Part shown: piece by piece, positions 1 to 8,399 of the stretch
Layout: each line of letters opens with the position of its first letter
Position numbering within the stretch: position 1 is the first letter of the stretch
NCBI GenBank assembly: GCA_013361095.1
Contig: JAATWA010000001.1
Coordinates: 1,962,501 to 2,026,500, forward strand
Length of the DNA: 64,000 nt
DNA from: Pseudanabaena biceps
Lineage (GTDB): Bacteria; Cyanobacteriota; Cyanobacteriia; Pseudanabaenales; Pseudanabaenaceae
Reading direction: 5' to 3'
Translations under genes and position numbers: made by a program
The notes under the pieces: model-generated
Databases searched by the model: none
What the model was told of the DNA's origin: nothing
The model's input: the letters and a program-made list of their open reading frames with translations, nothing else

Positions 1-1
1 G

Positions 2-676
2 TTCATTATCAAGGGCTTTGTAATGGATGATGAGCGCCTCAAGCAAGGTAAGCATTTTGGCAAAGACTATTTCAACGAGTTAATAGAGCGTGTTCGGGAG
101 ATTCGCGCCAGCGAAAGGCGTTTTTATCAAAAAATTACTGATATTTACGAGCAATGTAGCATTGACTATGACTCAAAATCTCCAACTACTCAGACCTTTT
201 TTAAGACAGTCCAAAATAAGTTGGAGTGGGCTATTACAGGGAAAACTGCGGCAGAGATTATCGCAAGTCGAGCCAGCGCTGATCAGCCTAAAATGGGGTT
301 GCAAACATGGAAAAATGCTCCTGAAGGGAAAATCATCAAATCGGATGTCACAGTAGCAAAAAACTATCTGATTGAAAAAGAAATTAAAGAGTTAGAGCGC
401 ATTGTCACCATGTATTTAGACTATGCAGAAAACCAAGCGGCTCGACAAATTCCTATAAAAATGCAGGACTGGATCGATAAATTGGATGCTTTTTTACGCT
501 TTAACGATTATGACGTTTTAACTAATGCTGGTTCAATATCTGCCGAAGTTGCTAAAAATCTAGCTGCATCTGAGTATGAAAAATATCGAGTGATTCAAGA
601 TCGAGAATATATATCTGACTTTGATAAGGTGGTTAAACAATCACTTAAAAGTGCTAAGAGAAAAGATAAGCCCTAA
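2..676 (+). CDS. RhuM-family protein, C-terminal part (5' end outside window)
   Basis: The frame is already open at base 2 and reads FIIKGFV before the first Met at base 23, so the gene starts upstream; about 225 residues are visible. The strings MDDERLKQG, FNELIERVREIRASERRFYQK, WAITGKTAAEII and KNYLIEKEIKELERIV are, from memory, the conserved C-terminal half of the RhuM (virulence RhuM) family, whose full members are about 330 residues. The biochemical role of RhuM proteins is not established. They are often found in accessory and mobile regions, which fits the neighbours here (a kinase and an ATPase/DUF4276 pair). The end is intact and followed by a 200-base AT-rich spacer. Confidence 0.8.
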   Translation, partial: FIIKGFVMDDERLKQGKHFGKDYFNELIERVREIRASERRFYQKITDIYEQCSIDYDSKSPTTQTFFKTVQNKLEWAITGKTAAEIIASRASADQPKMGLQTWKNAPEGKIIKSDVTVAKNYLIEKEIKELERIVTMYLDYAENQAARQIPIKMQDWIDKLDAFLRFNDYDVLTNAGSISAEVAKNLAASEYEKYRVIQDREYISDFDKVVKQSLKSAKRKDKP

Positions 677-883
677 GATCAAGACTAAATAAAATTACAA
701 TTTAATAATGGGAAATCAAGAGGTTTCTACAATTACTGGGACATAGGTTTGGCAGTAGTTTGAAAATTAAATGTTATCTGAGTATAGCATCGCCAATATA
801 GTTATCCAAATCCTGAAATATCTTGAAAAGCTAGCTTGAGGTATACTTTAAAGTAAATTTTACATATAAGCTCAAACTTGATT

Positions 884-2521
884 ATGACTTGGCAAAAAGG
901 ACATTTTATTAAAGATCGAAAATACAAAATTGAGTATGAACTAGATCGTGGGGGATGGGGTAATATCTACCTTGCTAGTAATGATCGTGGCGAATCTGTT
1001 GCCATCAAATTTCTTCATGAAAAACTAAAGCAAAGAGAAGATTACGATAAAATTGAACAAGATTTTATAAATGAAGCAAGACAGTTAGCAAAATTTAGTC
1101 ATCTCCCCCACATTGTCAAAATCTACGATGTGCTTACAGAAGGAGATAAATGGGGAATTGTAATGGAATATATTAATGGTGAGAGCCTGTCTTGGAAAGG
1201 GATTCTTTCTGAAAGGTTAGCCTTACTTTATATACAACAAGTGTCTTCTTCATTGGCAGAAATTCATGATAATGGACTATTACATAGAGATATAAATCCT
1301 AGTAATATATTGGTGCGAGAAGATGTTGACGAAGCGATTCTGATTGATTTTGGGATTGCGCGTGAATTTACTCCAGAAAAAATACAAACACATACAGTTG
1401 CTTTTACTGATTTCTATTCTGCTCCTGAACAGTATGAATCCAGAACAGTGCGCTCTCCCTCATCAGATATATATTCATTAGCGGCAACACTATATAAGGT
1501 TACTACTAATGAAGAGCCAGAAGGATCTAGATCTAGAAGACAAGGATGCGTATTAAGGACTCCCAAACAAATTAATCCAAACGTTAATGATGTAGTTGAA
1601 GCAGCAATTTTAAAGGGACTAGAGCTAAAGGCTTGCGATCGCCCTCAAACTGTTAAAGAATGGCTAGGGATGATGGGATTAGATCTTATTGCCTATTCTG
1701 AAGTTACACAGCCTACATTAAACACCAAAAGAGTTGAAGAGATTATTGCCGAAGAAAAGGAAAGACAGCGAATTGAAGCACGTATAAAATTTTACACATC
1801 AGAATTATTATCTACAGATCAGCAATCCCGCTATCGAGCGTTTGAAGAACTAGGAAAAATTGGCAAAAAAGCATTTCCAGCAATTCCAAATTTAATTCAA
1901 ATTATGGAAAAGGTAAATGATGAACTTAATTTAGCTACAGATACTTTAATTAAAATTGGCTCTGCTTCGGTTATTCCACTTTCTCAGTTACTTAATCATG
2001 AGGATATAAAAGTTCGGAGACGCGCATCTCATGCCTTAGAGTCAATAGGCTCAGAAGCAATAGATTCGATTGATTCCCTAATTCTGAGATTGGAAGATGA
2101 AGATGCAGAAGTTCGTTGGTACTGTACAATCACTCTTGGGAAAATAGGCATACCATCTCAGAGAGCAACTTCTAAACTAATCTCAAAGCTAAAAGATAGT
2201 AAGTTAGGTGTTAGAGCATTTGCTGCATATGCTTTAGGAAAGATGCGATCTAAAGAATCTGTTGCTTCACTTCTTGAAATAGTGAAGAATGAAAATGAAG
2301 ATCAACAAGTTTTTGTTGCTTCGTTAGAAGCATTAAGAGCTATTGGGTATGATATGCAAGAGTTGGAATTTACAGGAGATACAGAAACACTCTCAGTAGA
2401 TAAAGTAATTGAACTGTATAGAGATACTTGGAGTAAAGAAGAAAGTGAACAAAAAGCTAAACATACAGGTATGACAGGATATTTTAGGAGACCGCTACAC
2501 GCAAATACTCCTCCACAATAA
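884..2521 (+). CDS. Serine/threonine protein kinase with C-terminal HEAT-like repeats
   Basis: Start taken at ATG 884; a TTG six bases upstream is also possible. Residues 1-260 form a Hanks-type kinase domain: glycine loop RGGWGNIYLA, ATP-binding lysine in VAIKF (about residue 43), catalytic loop HRDINPSN (about 134), DFG in LIDFGIARE (about 155) and APE in SAPEQYE. The catalytic-loop lysine normally found two residues after HRD Asp is Asn here, an unusual substitution. Residues 300-480 contain alpha-helical HEAT/PBS-type repeats (IGKKAFPAIPNLI, EAIDSIDSLILRL, DAEVRWYCTITLGKIG). There is no transmembrane segment, so it is cytosolic. A kinase fused to HEAT repeats suggests docking on a protein partner, possibly the downstream ATPase 78 bases away. 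The gene is AT-rich with one HIP1-like site, unlike the core genes of the window. Confidence 0.85.
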   Translation: MTWQKGHFIKDRKYKIEYELDRGGWGNIYLASNDRGESVAIKFLHEKLKQREDYDKIEQDFINEARQLAKFSHLPHIVKIYDVLTEGDKWGIVMEYINGESLSWKGILSERLALLYIQQVSSSLAEIHDNGLLHRDINPSNILVREDVDEAILIDFGIAREFTPEKIQTHTVAFTDFYSAPEQYESRTVRSPSSDIYSLAATLYKVTTNEEPEGSRSRRQGCVLRTPKQINPNVNDVVEAAILKGLELKACDRPQTVKEWLGMMGLDLIAYSEVTQPTLNTKRVEEIIAEEKERQRIEARIKFYTSELLSTDQQSRYRAFEELGKIGKKAFPAIPNLIQIMEKVNDELNLATDTLIKIGSASVIPLSQLLNHEDIKVRRRASHALESIGSEAIDSIDSLILRLEDEDAEVRWYCTITLGKIGIPSQRATSKLISKLKDSKLGVRAFAAYALGKMRSKESVASLLEIVKNENEDQQVFVASLEALRAIGYDMQELEFTGDTETLSVDKVIELYRDTWSKEESEQKAKHTGMTGYFRRPLHANTPPQ

Positions 2522-2599
2522 TATGCTTTAATAAGTAAATTTTCGTGACAAACATTTAAATATTTGTCAACAAAAAAACTATAATTTAAAATCAAAATT

Positions 2600-3901
2600 A
2601 TGACAATAAAATATATCAGCGATGTTAATGCCCAAAGATACAAAAATCTTGACTTAGAGAAAGGACTATCTCTGTGTCAAGGATTGAATATTTTTATTGG
2701 CTCAAATGGGTCAGGCAAAAGTAACTTTATAGGACTACTTAATTTTTTAAGAGATAGCATTTCAGGTGATTTTTCATTAGAGACAAATAGCGTATCTAGT
2801 TTTACTAAAGCAATCTCATCTTTAGGTGATTCTAGAATTTTAAATACAATCTTTCCAACACCTGAAAAAGTAAATTTAAAATTTACTTTTTGTACGATTG
2901 AGAATAAAGATATAGAAGATATATGGGTCTTCAAGCATAACTTATACCTATCAATATTATGCTCAGACAAAAAATTCCCACAAATTGTTGAAGAATATTT
3001 GTCAGAATTCATTCCAGAGGAAGCCCATGATCCTGATTTTTACTATTACAAATTTCCTTATGAGTCTAATAAATATGGAGTCATCTTTCATGCTGACGAT
3101 ATCAAAAAGTATACGGAGATAACTAATATACAAAACAATGAAATTGGGTTATCTGTTATTCCAAAATTACTAGAATCTGTACAAGAATTGACAGAACATA
3201 CAACTCTATACCACATTCGCCGTCAAATAATCAATCTAGTATCTGATTGGCGATTTTATAGTGCTAATAATATGAATCTAAAAGAGATTCGTAACGCAGA
3301 ACCTGAAATCGGATCTCCAGAGAAATATCTCAATCCTGACTGTGAAAATTTAGCTCTAGTCCTAGACAACCTCATCCAAGAAAGCATCGACTTTGAAGAC
3401 CAACTCAACGTCATCATGCGCGACATCGTGCCACAAACAAAACGCATTCGCCCCATCAGAACAGGAAGAACTAGAATTAGCATTGAATGGCATTTGCAAA
3501 ATACCAAACGTCCCCTATACCTTGATGAAATGTCCGATGGCACAGTCAGAATGTTGTGTTGGGCAATCATCCTCAACTCCCCTAACTTACCCTCCCTCAT
3601 CGTCATTGACGAGCCAGAAGTTGGCTTACACGTTCAATGGTTGAGCTACCTCGCTGAATGGATTAAAAACGCCGCCGCTAGAACACAAGTGATCATCACC
3701 ACCCATAGCCCCGACCTATTGGATAAATTTACAGACCGACTAGAAAATGTCCATGTCTTTGAAGCCTCCAACCCAGAGCAAACCCTATTCCATGTCAAAA
3801 CCCTATCCAGAGAAAGACTCCAAGACCATCTAGATGAAGGATGGGAACTTGGCGATCTGTATCGAGTGGGTGAACCTGAAGTCGGAGGCTGGGCGCTGTG
3901 A
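2600..3901 (+). CDS. AAA ATPase of the RecF/OLD-like ABC class (defence-type)
   Basis: This 433-residue protein has Walker A GSNGSGKS at residues 34-41, an ABC-type signature region YLDEMSDGTVRML near 308-320, Walker B LIVIDEPEVGLH near 333 and the switch motif ITTHSPDLL near 366. That order is typical of stand-alone SMC/RecF/OLD-like ATPases that pair with nucleases or TOPRIM-like effectors in phage defence. There is no coiled coil or membrane segment. Its TGA stop overlaps the GTG start of the next gene (GTGA), so the two are translationally coupled and probably form one complex. Base composition changes inside the gene: the first ~750 bases are very AT-rich, while bases from about 3350 are C-rich. 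Confidence 0.85.
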   Translation: MTIKYISDVNAQRYKNLDLEKGLSLCQGLNIFIGSNGSGKSNFIGLLNFLRDSISGDFSLETNSVSSFTKAISSLGDSRILNTIFPTPEKVNLKFTFCTIENKDIEDIWVFKHNLYLSILCSDKKFPQIVEEYLSEFIPEEAHDPDFYYYKFPYESNKYGVIFHADDIKKYTEITNIQNNEIGLSVIPKLLESVQELTEHTTLYHIRRQIINLVSDWRFYSANNMNLKEIRNAEPEIGSPEKYLNPDCENLALVLDNLIQESIDFEDQLNVIMRDIVPQTKRIRPIRTGRTRISIEWHLQNTKRPLYLDEMSDGTVRMLCWAIILNSPNLPSLIVIDEPEVGLHVQWLSYLAEWIKNAAARTQVIITTHSPDLLDKFTDRLENVHVFEASNPEQTLFHVKTLSRERLQDHLDEGWELGDLYRVGEPEVGGWAL

Positions 3902-4668
3902 TCGTATGGGTATTTGCAGGAGGAGGACAATCGGAAATATCTGGACTACTTCCCTACTTACGCAGAGAATTTCCAAATTGTGACTTCCAAAGAGTGACAC
4001 CAGTTAGTAATAAGGAAGGCATAAAACCTAACAAACTAGGTGCAAAACCTAAGACTGATCGAGCATCTCAAGGCTTGACGGGTAAATCATTACTTAAAGA
4101 AATTGAAGAGAGATTAAATCATAAATTCAGATTAAATGATCCCATGTGCGATCTCATTTTGATTTTTGACGATCTCGACTATCCACCTCAAGGCATTAGC
4201 GAAACAGACGAGTTCTGTCAAATGAAAACTCAAGAATTTGTAGATCTCCTCGATCAAGTATGGAAAAACAACCCCAATATTCCGCCAGTTAATCACGTTA
4301 TCGGATTCGCCAAACCAGAATTAGAATCTTGGGTGATAGCCGATTGGGAGCAAACCTTAGCAAAAGATCCCGACTTTCGCGACAAATGTAAGGCAATGCA
4401 GCACTGGCTCAAAAGCGATCGCCAACTATCCTTTCGCAATCCCGAAAATTTTGGGCTAGATCCTGCATTTCCCCAGAGCTATCACCAAAAGCTCTCCAAC
4501 GCGATTATCCAAGCCTCAGAACAAAAAGAAGGAATGAGATATTCTAAACAACTACATACTGCTCGTTTTATTAGGCAACTTGACTCTGAGGTAGCTAAAC
4601 AAAAATGTCCAGAGTTCCGTAAGTTTTTTACCAGTCTGACACGACTCACTCAAAAAGCTAAAAGCTAA
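3898..4668 (+). CDS. DUF4276-type protein, partner of the upstream ATPase
   Basis: GTG start at 3898 overlaps the stop of the ATPase by four bases. The 256-residue protein begins IVWVFAGGGQSEISGLL and contains LILIFDDLDYPP and VIGFAKPELESWVIADW, recalled as conserved blocks of the DUF4276 family, which regularly sits directly behind AAA ATPases. The acidic FDDLD strand end and the ExExW block resemble a TOPRIM-like arrangement, so a nuclease-type effector is an inference, not something the sequence proves. No signal peptide or membrane segment is seen. The pair resembles two-gene ATPase/effector defence modules in general; I cannot assign it to a named system. Confidence 0.65.
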   Translation: MIVWVFAGGGQSEISGLLPYLRREFPNCDFQRVTPVSNKEGIKPNKLGAKPKTDRASQGLTGKSLLKEIEERLNHKFRLNDPMCDLILIFDDLDYPPQGISETDEFCQMKTQEFVDLLDQVWKNNPNIPPVNHVIGFAKPELESWVIADWEQTLAKDPDFRDKCKAMQHWLKSDRQLSFRNPENFGLDPAFPQSYHQKLSNAIIQASEQKEGMRYSKQLHTARFIRQLDSEVAKQKCPEFRKFFTSLTRLTQKAKS

Positions 4669-4757
4669 TCGCTATCCCCCCAATGACCCAAACAAGATTA
4701 CAATATGTTAAGCAAAATTTAATAATAAGGTAACGACAGTAAGGGTCGAGCATAAAC

Positions 4758-6161
4758 ATGAAAGCAGCGATTATTGGTGCGGGCTTAGCGGGTATGAGTG
4801 CGGCAGTTGAACTCAGCGAGCAGGGCTATGAAGTAGAGCTTTTTGAGTCGCGTCCTTTTGTGGGCGGTAAGGTCAGCAGTTGGATAGACAAGGACGGCAA
4901 CCATATCGAGATGGGGCTGCACGTATTTTTTGGCTGCTACTACAACCTGTTTGCGCTGATGCAAAAGACAGGCGGTTTTGATCATTTATTACTCAAAGAG
5001 CATACGCATATTTTTGTGAATCCCGGCGGTAGTCAGGCGGCACTCGATTTTCGTGATTTTGGTGGTGCGCCCTTTCATGGCTTAAAGGCATTTGTGACCA
5101 CAGGGCAATTACCTCTCAAGGACAAAATTCAAAATGCGATCGCCTTAGCCCGTAGCCCTTTGATTTTAGGATTGCTGAACCACGAAGCGGCAATGAAACA
5201 AATCCGCGCCCTTGATGATATTAGCTTCAAGGATTGGTTTACATCGATGGGCGGCTCTGAGAAGAGTCTAGAGATCATGTGGGATGCGATCGCCTATGGT
5301 TTGGGCTTCATCGACTGCGAAAATATCTCGGCACGATGTATGCTCACTATTTTTCAGTTTTTTGCATCCAGAACTGAAGCTTCGATTTTGAGAATGCTCG
5401 AAGGTTCTCCCAATGACTTCCTCCATGCACCAATCGTTAAATATATTGAAGAAAGGAGCGGCAAGTTCCATTTGCGCCGTGGTATCCGCGAAATTCTCTT
5501 TGAAGGGGAAGGCGAAGATACTCGCGTGACGGGCTTAATTGTTGGGAAAGAAGATGGCGAAGAAATTGTGACTGCTGATGTGTATATCTGCGCTGTCGAT
5601 ATCCCGGGGGTGAAGAGAATCATTCCTGAGAAATGGCGAGCATGGTCACAGTTTGACAATATCTACAAGCTTGACGCTGTACCTGTAATCACGGTGCAGT
5701 TACGCTTTGACGGATGGGTAACTGATATTGATAATCTGCTTTATGCAACTAGAGTGGACTTCTCCACCTTTGCGGATTTAGCAATTACCAGCCCGACTCA
5801 TTACTATAAGGAAGGAGAAGGTTCGCTCTTGCAAGTGGTGATTACGCCTGCGGATGACTATATCAAGATGAGCAATGAGCAAATTGTCGAAAAAATGATT
5901 GCTCAAGTCCATGAGATTTTCCCTTCCTCTAATAAGTTGAATGTCACTTGGTCAAGTGTGGTCAAACTCGCGCAATCCCTCTATCGTGAAGCCCCCGGCA
6001 AAGATCCTTTCCGTCCTGCTCAAGCGACTCCGATTCCCAACTTCTTTTTAGCAGGAAGTTACACCATGCAGGACTACATCGACAGCATGGAAGGCGCGAC
6101 ATTATCGGGCAAGATGTGCGCGGCAGAAGTGCTGAAGCACAAACAATTGGTGAAAGCTTAA
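4758..6161 (+). CDS. crtQ: Zeta-carotene desaturase (plant-type)
   Basis: This 467-residue flavoprotein starts with the FAD dinucleotide fold [11 protein letters not shown] and the cofactor loop [14 protein letters not shown]. It then has [15 protein letters not shown], the family hallmark, and ends with [21 protein letters not shown], the conserved C-terminal FAD block. It converts zeta-carotene through neurosporene to lycopene, using plastoquinone as acceptor, at the thylakoid membrane. Length matches cyanobacterial CrtQ/ZDS. It is the first core gene after the accessory block, transcribed alone, and followed immediately by a strong terminator hairpin. Phytoene desaturase is the nearest alternative, but the listed motifs favour the zeta-carotene enzyme. 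Confidence 0.93.
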   Translation: MKAAIIGAGLAGMSAAVELSEQGYEVELFESRPFVGGKVSSWIDKDGNHIEMGLHVFFGCYYNLFALMQKTGGFDHLLLKEHTHIFVNPGGSQAALDFRDFGGAPFHGLKAFVTTGQLPLKDKIQNAIALARSPLILGLLNHEAAMKQIRALDDISFKDWFTSMGGSEKSLEIMWDAIAYGLGFIDCENISARCMLTIFQFFASRTEASILRMLEGSPNDFLHAPIVKYIEERSGKFHLRRGIREILFEGEGEDTRVTGLIVGKEDGEEIVTADVYICAVDIPGVKRIIPEKWRAWSQFDNIYKLDAVPVITVQLRFDGWVTDIDNLLYATRVDFSTFADLAITSPTHYYKEGEGSLLQVVITPADDYIKMSNEQIVEKMIAQVHEIFPSSNKLNVTWSSVVKLAQSLYREAPGKDPFRPAQATPIPNFFLAGSYTMQDYIDSMEGATLSGKMCAAEVLKHKQLVKA

Positions 6162-6197
6162 AACAAGAACCGTGCTTAGCACGGTTCTTGTTTTTTT
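6161..6197 (+). terminator. Rho-independent terminator of crtQ
   Basis: A 16-base perfect stem (6161-6176 with 6178-6193, centre 6177) beginning in the crtQ stop codon runs into a T tract (6191-6197). Confidence 0.9.
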
Positions 6198-6206
6198 GTG
6201 AGAACT

Positions 6207-7124
6207 ATGGATTTACCACTCGTTTATCATCCCAACTACGTTGCACCGATCGCGAATACTAATCGCTTTCCAATGGAGAAATTTCGTTTGCTGCATGAGA
6301 TGCTGTTGATCGATAGAGTGGCAAGTCCAGAGCAGTTTTTTGCACCAGAGTTACCCGATCTAGAGGCGATCGCCTTAGTGCATGATCATGAATATGTAGA
6401 GGCTTATTGGACGGGAAATCTTGACCCAAAAGCTCAGCGTCGGATTGGTTTACCTTGGAGTCCAGAGTTAGCATACCGCACCCGTATTGCAGTGGGAGGA
6501 ACGATTTTGACGGCAAGGCTAGCGCTCCAGCAGGGGCTTGCTTGCAACACGGCGGGAGGTACTCACCATGCTTTTCCTAACTATGGTTCAGGGTTTTGTA
6601 TTTTTAATGATTTAGCGATCGCTTCTCAAGTTTTACGCAAAGAGGGTTTAGTCAAAAGGATTTTGATAGTTGATTTGGATGTGCATCAGGGGGATGGCAC
6701 AGCGCTGATTTTTCGAGATGAGCCTGAAGTATTTACTTTCTCAATGCACTGCCAGATCAACTTTCCTTCCATTAAGCAAATCAGCGACTTAGATGTTCCC
6801 TTAGCAGAAGGAATGGAAGATGAACAGTATCTACGCACCCTTGCAAATTATCTTCCTGATTTACTAACAGAGTTTAAGCCTGACCTAGTTCTCTATGATG
6901 CAGGAGTCGATCCGCATATTGGTGATCGCCTTGGCAAGATTGCCCTCACCGATGCGGGACTTTATCGCCGCGATATGCAGGTCTTGAGTACCTGTGTGTC
7001 CCAAGGTTTTCCCGTCGCCTGTGTGATTGGTGGTGGCTATTGCGAAGATATGCGATCGCTGGTTTATCGGCATTCTCTATTACATCGCGCCGCCAGTGAA
7101 GTTTATCGCCAATATAGATTATAA
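6207..7124 (+). CDS. Histone deacetylase-like / acetoin-utilisation family amidohydrolase
   Basis: Start taken at ATG 6207, because the GTG at 6198 lies in the crtQ terminator tail. The 305-residue protein carries the arginase/deacetylase fold motifs: AGGTHHAFPNYGSGFCIFND with the tandem active-site histidines, LIVDLDVHQGDGTA with the Zn-binding Asp and His, and YDAGVDPHIGDRLG with a further Zn-ligand Asp. Bacterial members remove acetyl groups from polyamines or protein lysines; the natural substrate here cannot be told. It is cytosolic, with no signal peptide. It stands alone between crtQ and a long palindrome. Confidence 0.85.
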   Translation: MDLPLVYHPNYVAPIANTNRFPMEKFRLLHEMLLIDRVASPEQFFAPELPDLEAIALVHDHEYVEAYWTGNLDPKAQRRIGLPWSPELAYRTRIAVGGTILTARLALQQGLACNTAGGTHHAFPNYGSGFCIFNDLAIASQVLRKEGLVKRILIVDLDVHQGDGTALIFRDEPEVFTFSMHCQINFPSIKQISDLDVPLAEGMEDEQYLRTLANYLPDLLTEFKPDLVLYDAGVDPHIGDRLGKIALTDAGLYRRDMQVLSTCVSQGFPVACVIGGGYCEDMRSLVYRHSLLHRAASEVYRQYRL

Positions 7125-7162
7125 AAAGCTCGAGATAGCTTTTATATCTGTAGCTAGCTAAT

Positions 7163-7221
7163 TCAAGAGCAAAAAGATGAGTGGCGGCGCTTTGCGCCGC
7201 CACTCATCTTTTTGCTCTTGA
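7163..7221. repeat. Long perfect palindrome, GTGGCGGCGC core
   Basis: Arms of 28 nt (7163-7190 and 7194-7221) are perfectly complementary around loop TTT. It lies between convergent genes and probably terminates both. Confidence 0.9.
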
Positions 7222-7252
7222 TGGTTGATGTAAAGTATCGCTTTTTTCTTAG

Positions 7253-8158
7253 TTATCGCTTAATAGGAACTAAATCTGGAACATCAGCAAATTTAGGCAA
7301 AATAGTTTCATCAATACTAAGACGATTAATAACTTTGGCAAACTCTTTACAGCATTCAGTTGAATTTTGTAAAATTTGTTCCTCAGAAAACTTAATAATT
7401 ACCCAACCTGAATCTACTAAAAATCTTTCTGCAAGATCATTTCGCATTAGAATAGCAGCATTATCCAATGGAGAACTCATTTCGATCGCTACATGACAAT
7501 TGAGCTCAGGATCGATATAAGTAAGCGCAGGCGACCAGTTATAGTCAATGCTGGGAATATATAGCTTCATCCCCTGATAAAGAGTTCCCACTAAATGTTG
7601 TTGAAGGGTAATTCCAAAATAATAAATTACTCCTTCAATAGTTTGCTCTTGCGTTAGTCTAATGTTTGCAAAAGGATTAGAACTTTCATTTAAGGGAATA
7701 CCGTTATCATTAAGTGGTAACTTCTCAAAGAAGGTCTTGAATTGTTGATGTCGAAACTCACGAATGTTTTCGGGAGAATGAATAACCGCTAGCTCTCGTT
7801 GATATTGAATTTCTCTATGGGAATATTCTTCGAGTTTTGATAAGTAGCGTTCAAAAATATCTTGGTGCTTTTTGTATCTTCTTTTGTAAGACTGAAATTG
7901 ATACCTCACCCGAAAGACTATTGCCACAGTCCCAACAATTAACAAGATTATTCCTAACTCTTTAGCTGCTAAGGTCACTAACGAAACTAATACGATCAGG
8001 CTAATAGTTAAGATTAAAGCTTCCTGAACATGAATTGGCTTGGGTTGGCGATAGGAAGGTACGCTAGGAACCTCAATATTAAACTCAGGCGCTTGGGGTT
8101 TGGACTGAGCAATTCGCTGTACTTCTGGCGGAATTAGGACAACAGGAAACTGGCGCAT
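7253..8158 (-). CDS. Membrane protein with a C-terminal PD-(D/E)XK-like domain
   Basis: This 301-residue protein has a proline-rich N-terminus, two adjacent hydrophobic segments at about residues 46-83 (LILTISLIVLVSLVTLAA and GIILLIVGTVAIVF), and a basic helical region RRYKKHQDIFERYLSKLEEY. The C-terminal half contains YIDPELNCHVAIEM followed by RNDLAERFLVDSGWVIIKFSEEQI. That pattern (beta hairpin, then R-x-L-x-x-GW-x-V-I-x-F-E-E-Q) resembles the Vsr/DUF559-type nuclease fold in cyanobacterial proteins, but the usual acidic residues are partly replaced (VAIEM instead of an IDIEID-like string). It may therefore be a non-catalytic derivative. Function unknown. It is single and convergent with the deacetylase-like gene. 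Confidence 0.7.
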   Translation of the reverse strand: MRQFPVVLIPPEVQRIAQSKPQAPEFNIEVPSVPSYRQPKPIHVQEALILTISLIVLVSLVTLAAKELGIILLIVGTVAIVFRVRYQFQSYKRRYKKHQDIFERYLSKLEEYSHREIQYQRELAVIHSPENIREFRHQQFKTFFEKLPLNDNGIPLNESSNPFANIRLTQEQTIEGVIYYFGITLQQHLVGTLYQGMKLYIPSIDYNWSPALTYIDPELNCHVAIEMSSPLDNAAILMRNDLAERFLVDSGWVIIKFSEEQILQNSTECCKEFAKVINRLSIDETILPKFADVPDLVPIKR

Positions 8159-8270
8159 TGATGAGTAGCCTTACGGGTCGATGGGATAAGATTTTTTGTT
8201 ATTTTACAAGTAATAATCTAGTGATCGCCTTGCAGGAATTTTAGTATAGCTGTTGGTAGCCTGATAAGTA

Positions 8271-8346
8271 TAGCTAGGCGCAATTATAAAAAACAACAAA
8301 AACCTGTGGCACACGCTGCGCGTGCGCCACAGGTTTTTGAGTTTTG
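8271..8346. repeat. MITE-like palindromic element, TAGCTAGGCGCAATTA end
   Basis: A left terminal motif TAGCTAGGCGCAATTA (8271-8286) is followed by a hairpin (8298-8310 with 8326-8338, CTGTGGC/GCCACAG) whose tip contains CACGC-TGC-GCGTG. The right terminal motif is missing, so this copy appears truncated. Related copies lie at 9837, 23589, 34026 and 56967. Confidence 0.65.
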
Positions 8347-8350
8347 CCAG

Positions 8351-8390
8351 AGAATTGAGAGGCGACGCTTCTTGCCGCATCTCAATTCTT
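8351..8390. terminator. Hairpin downstream of glgA
   Basis: Arms AGAATTGAGA/TCTCAATTCT (8351-8360, 8380-8389) enclose a partly paired GCGACGC/TGCCGC core ten bases beyond the glgA stop. It is a likely terminator. Confidence 0.6.
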
Positions 8391-8399
8391 TTAAATGAT

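Noticed and set aside
3256-3606. Minus-strand frame of 116 codons inside the ATPase gene
   Set aside because: The plus-strand frame has clear Walker motifs; this is a shadow.
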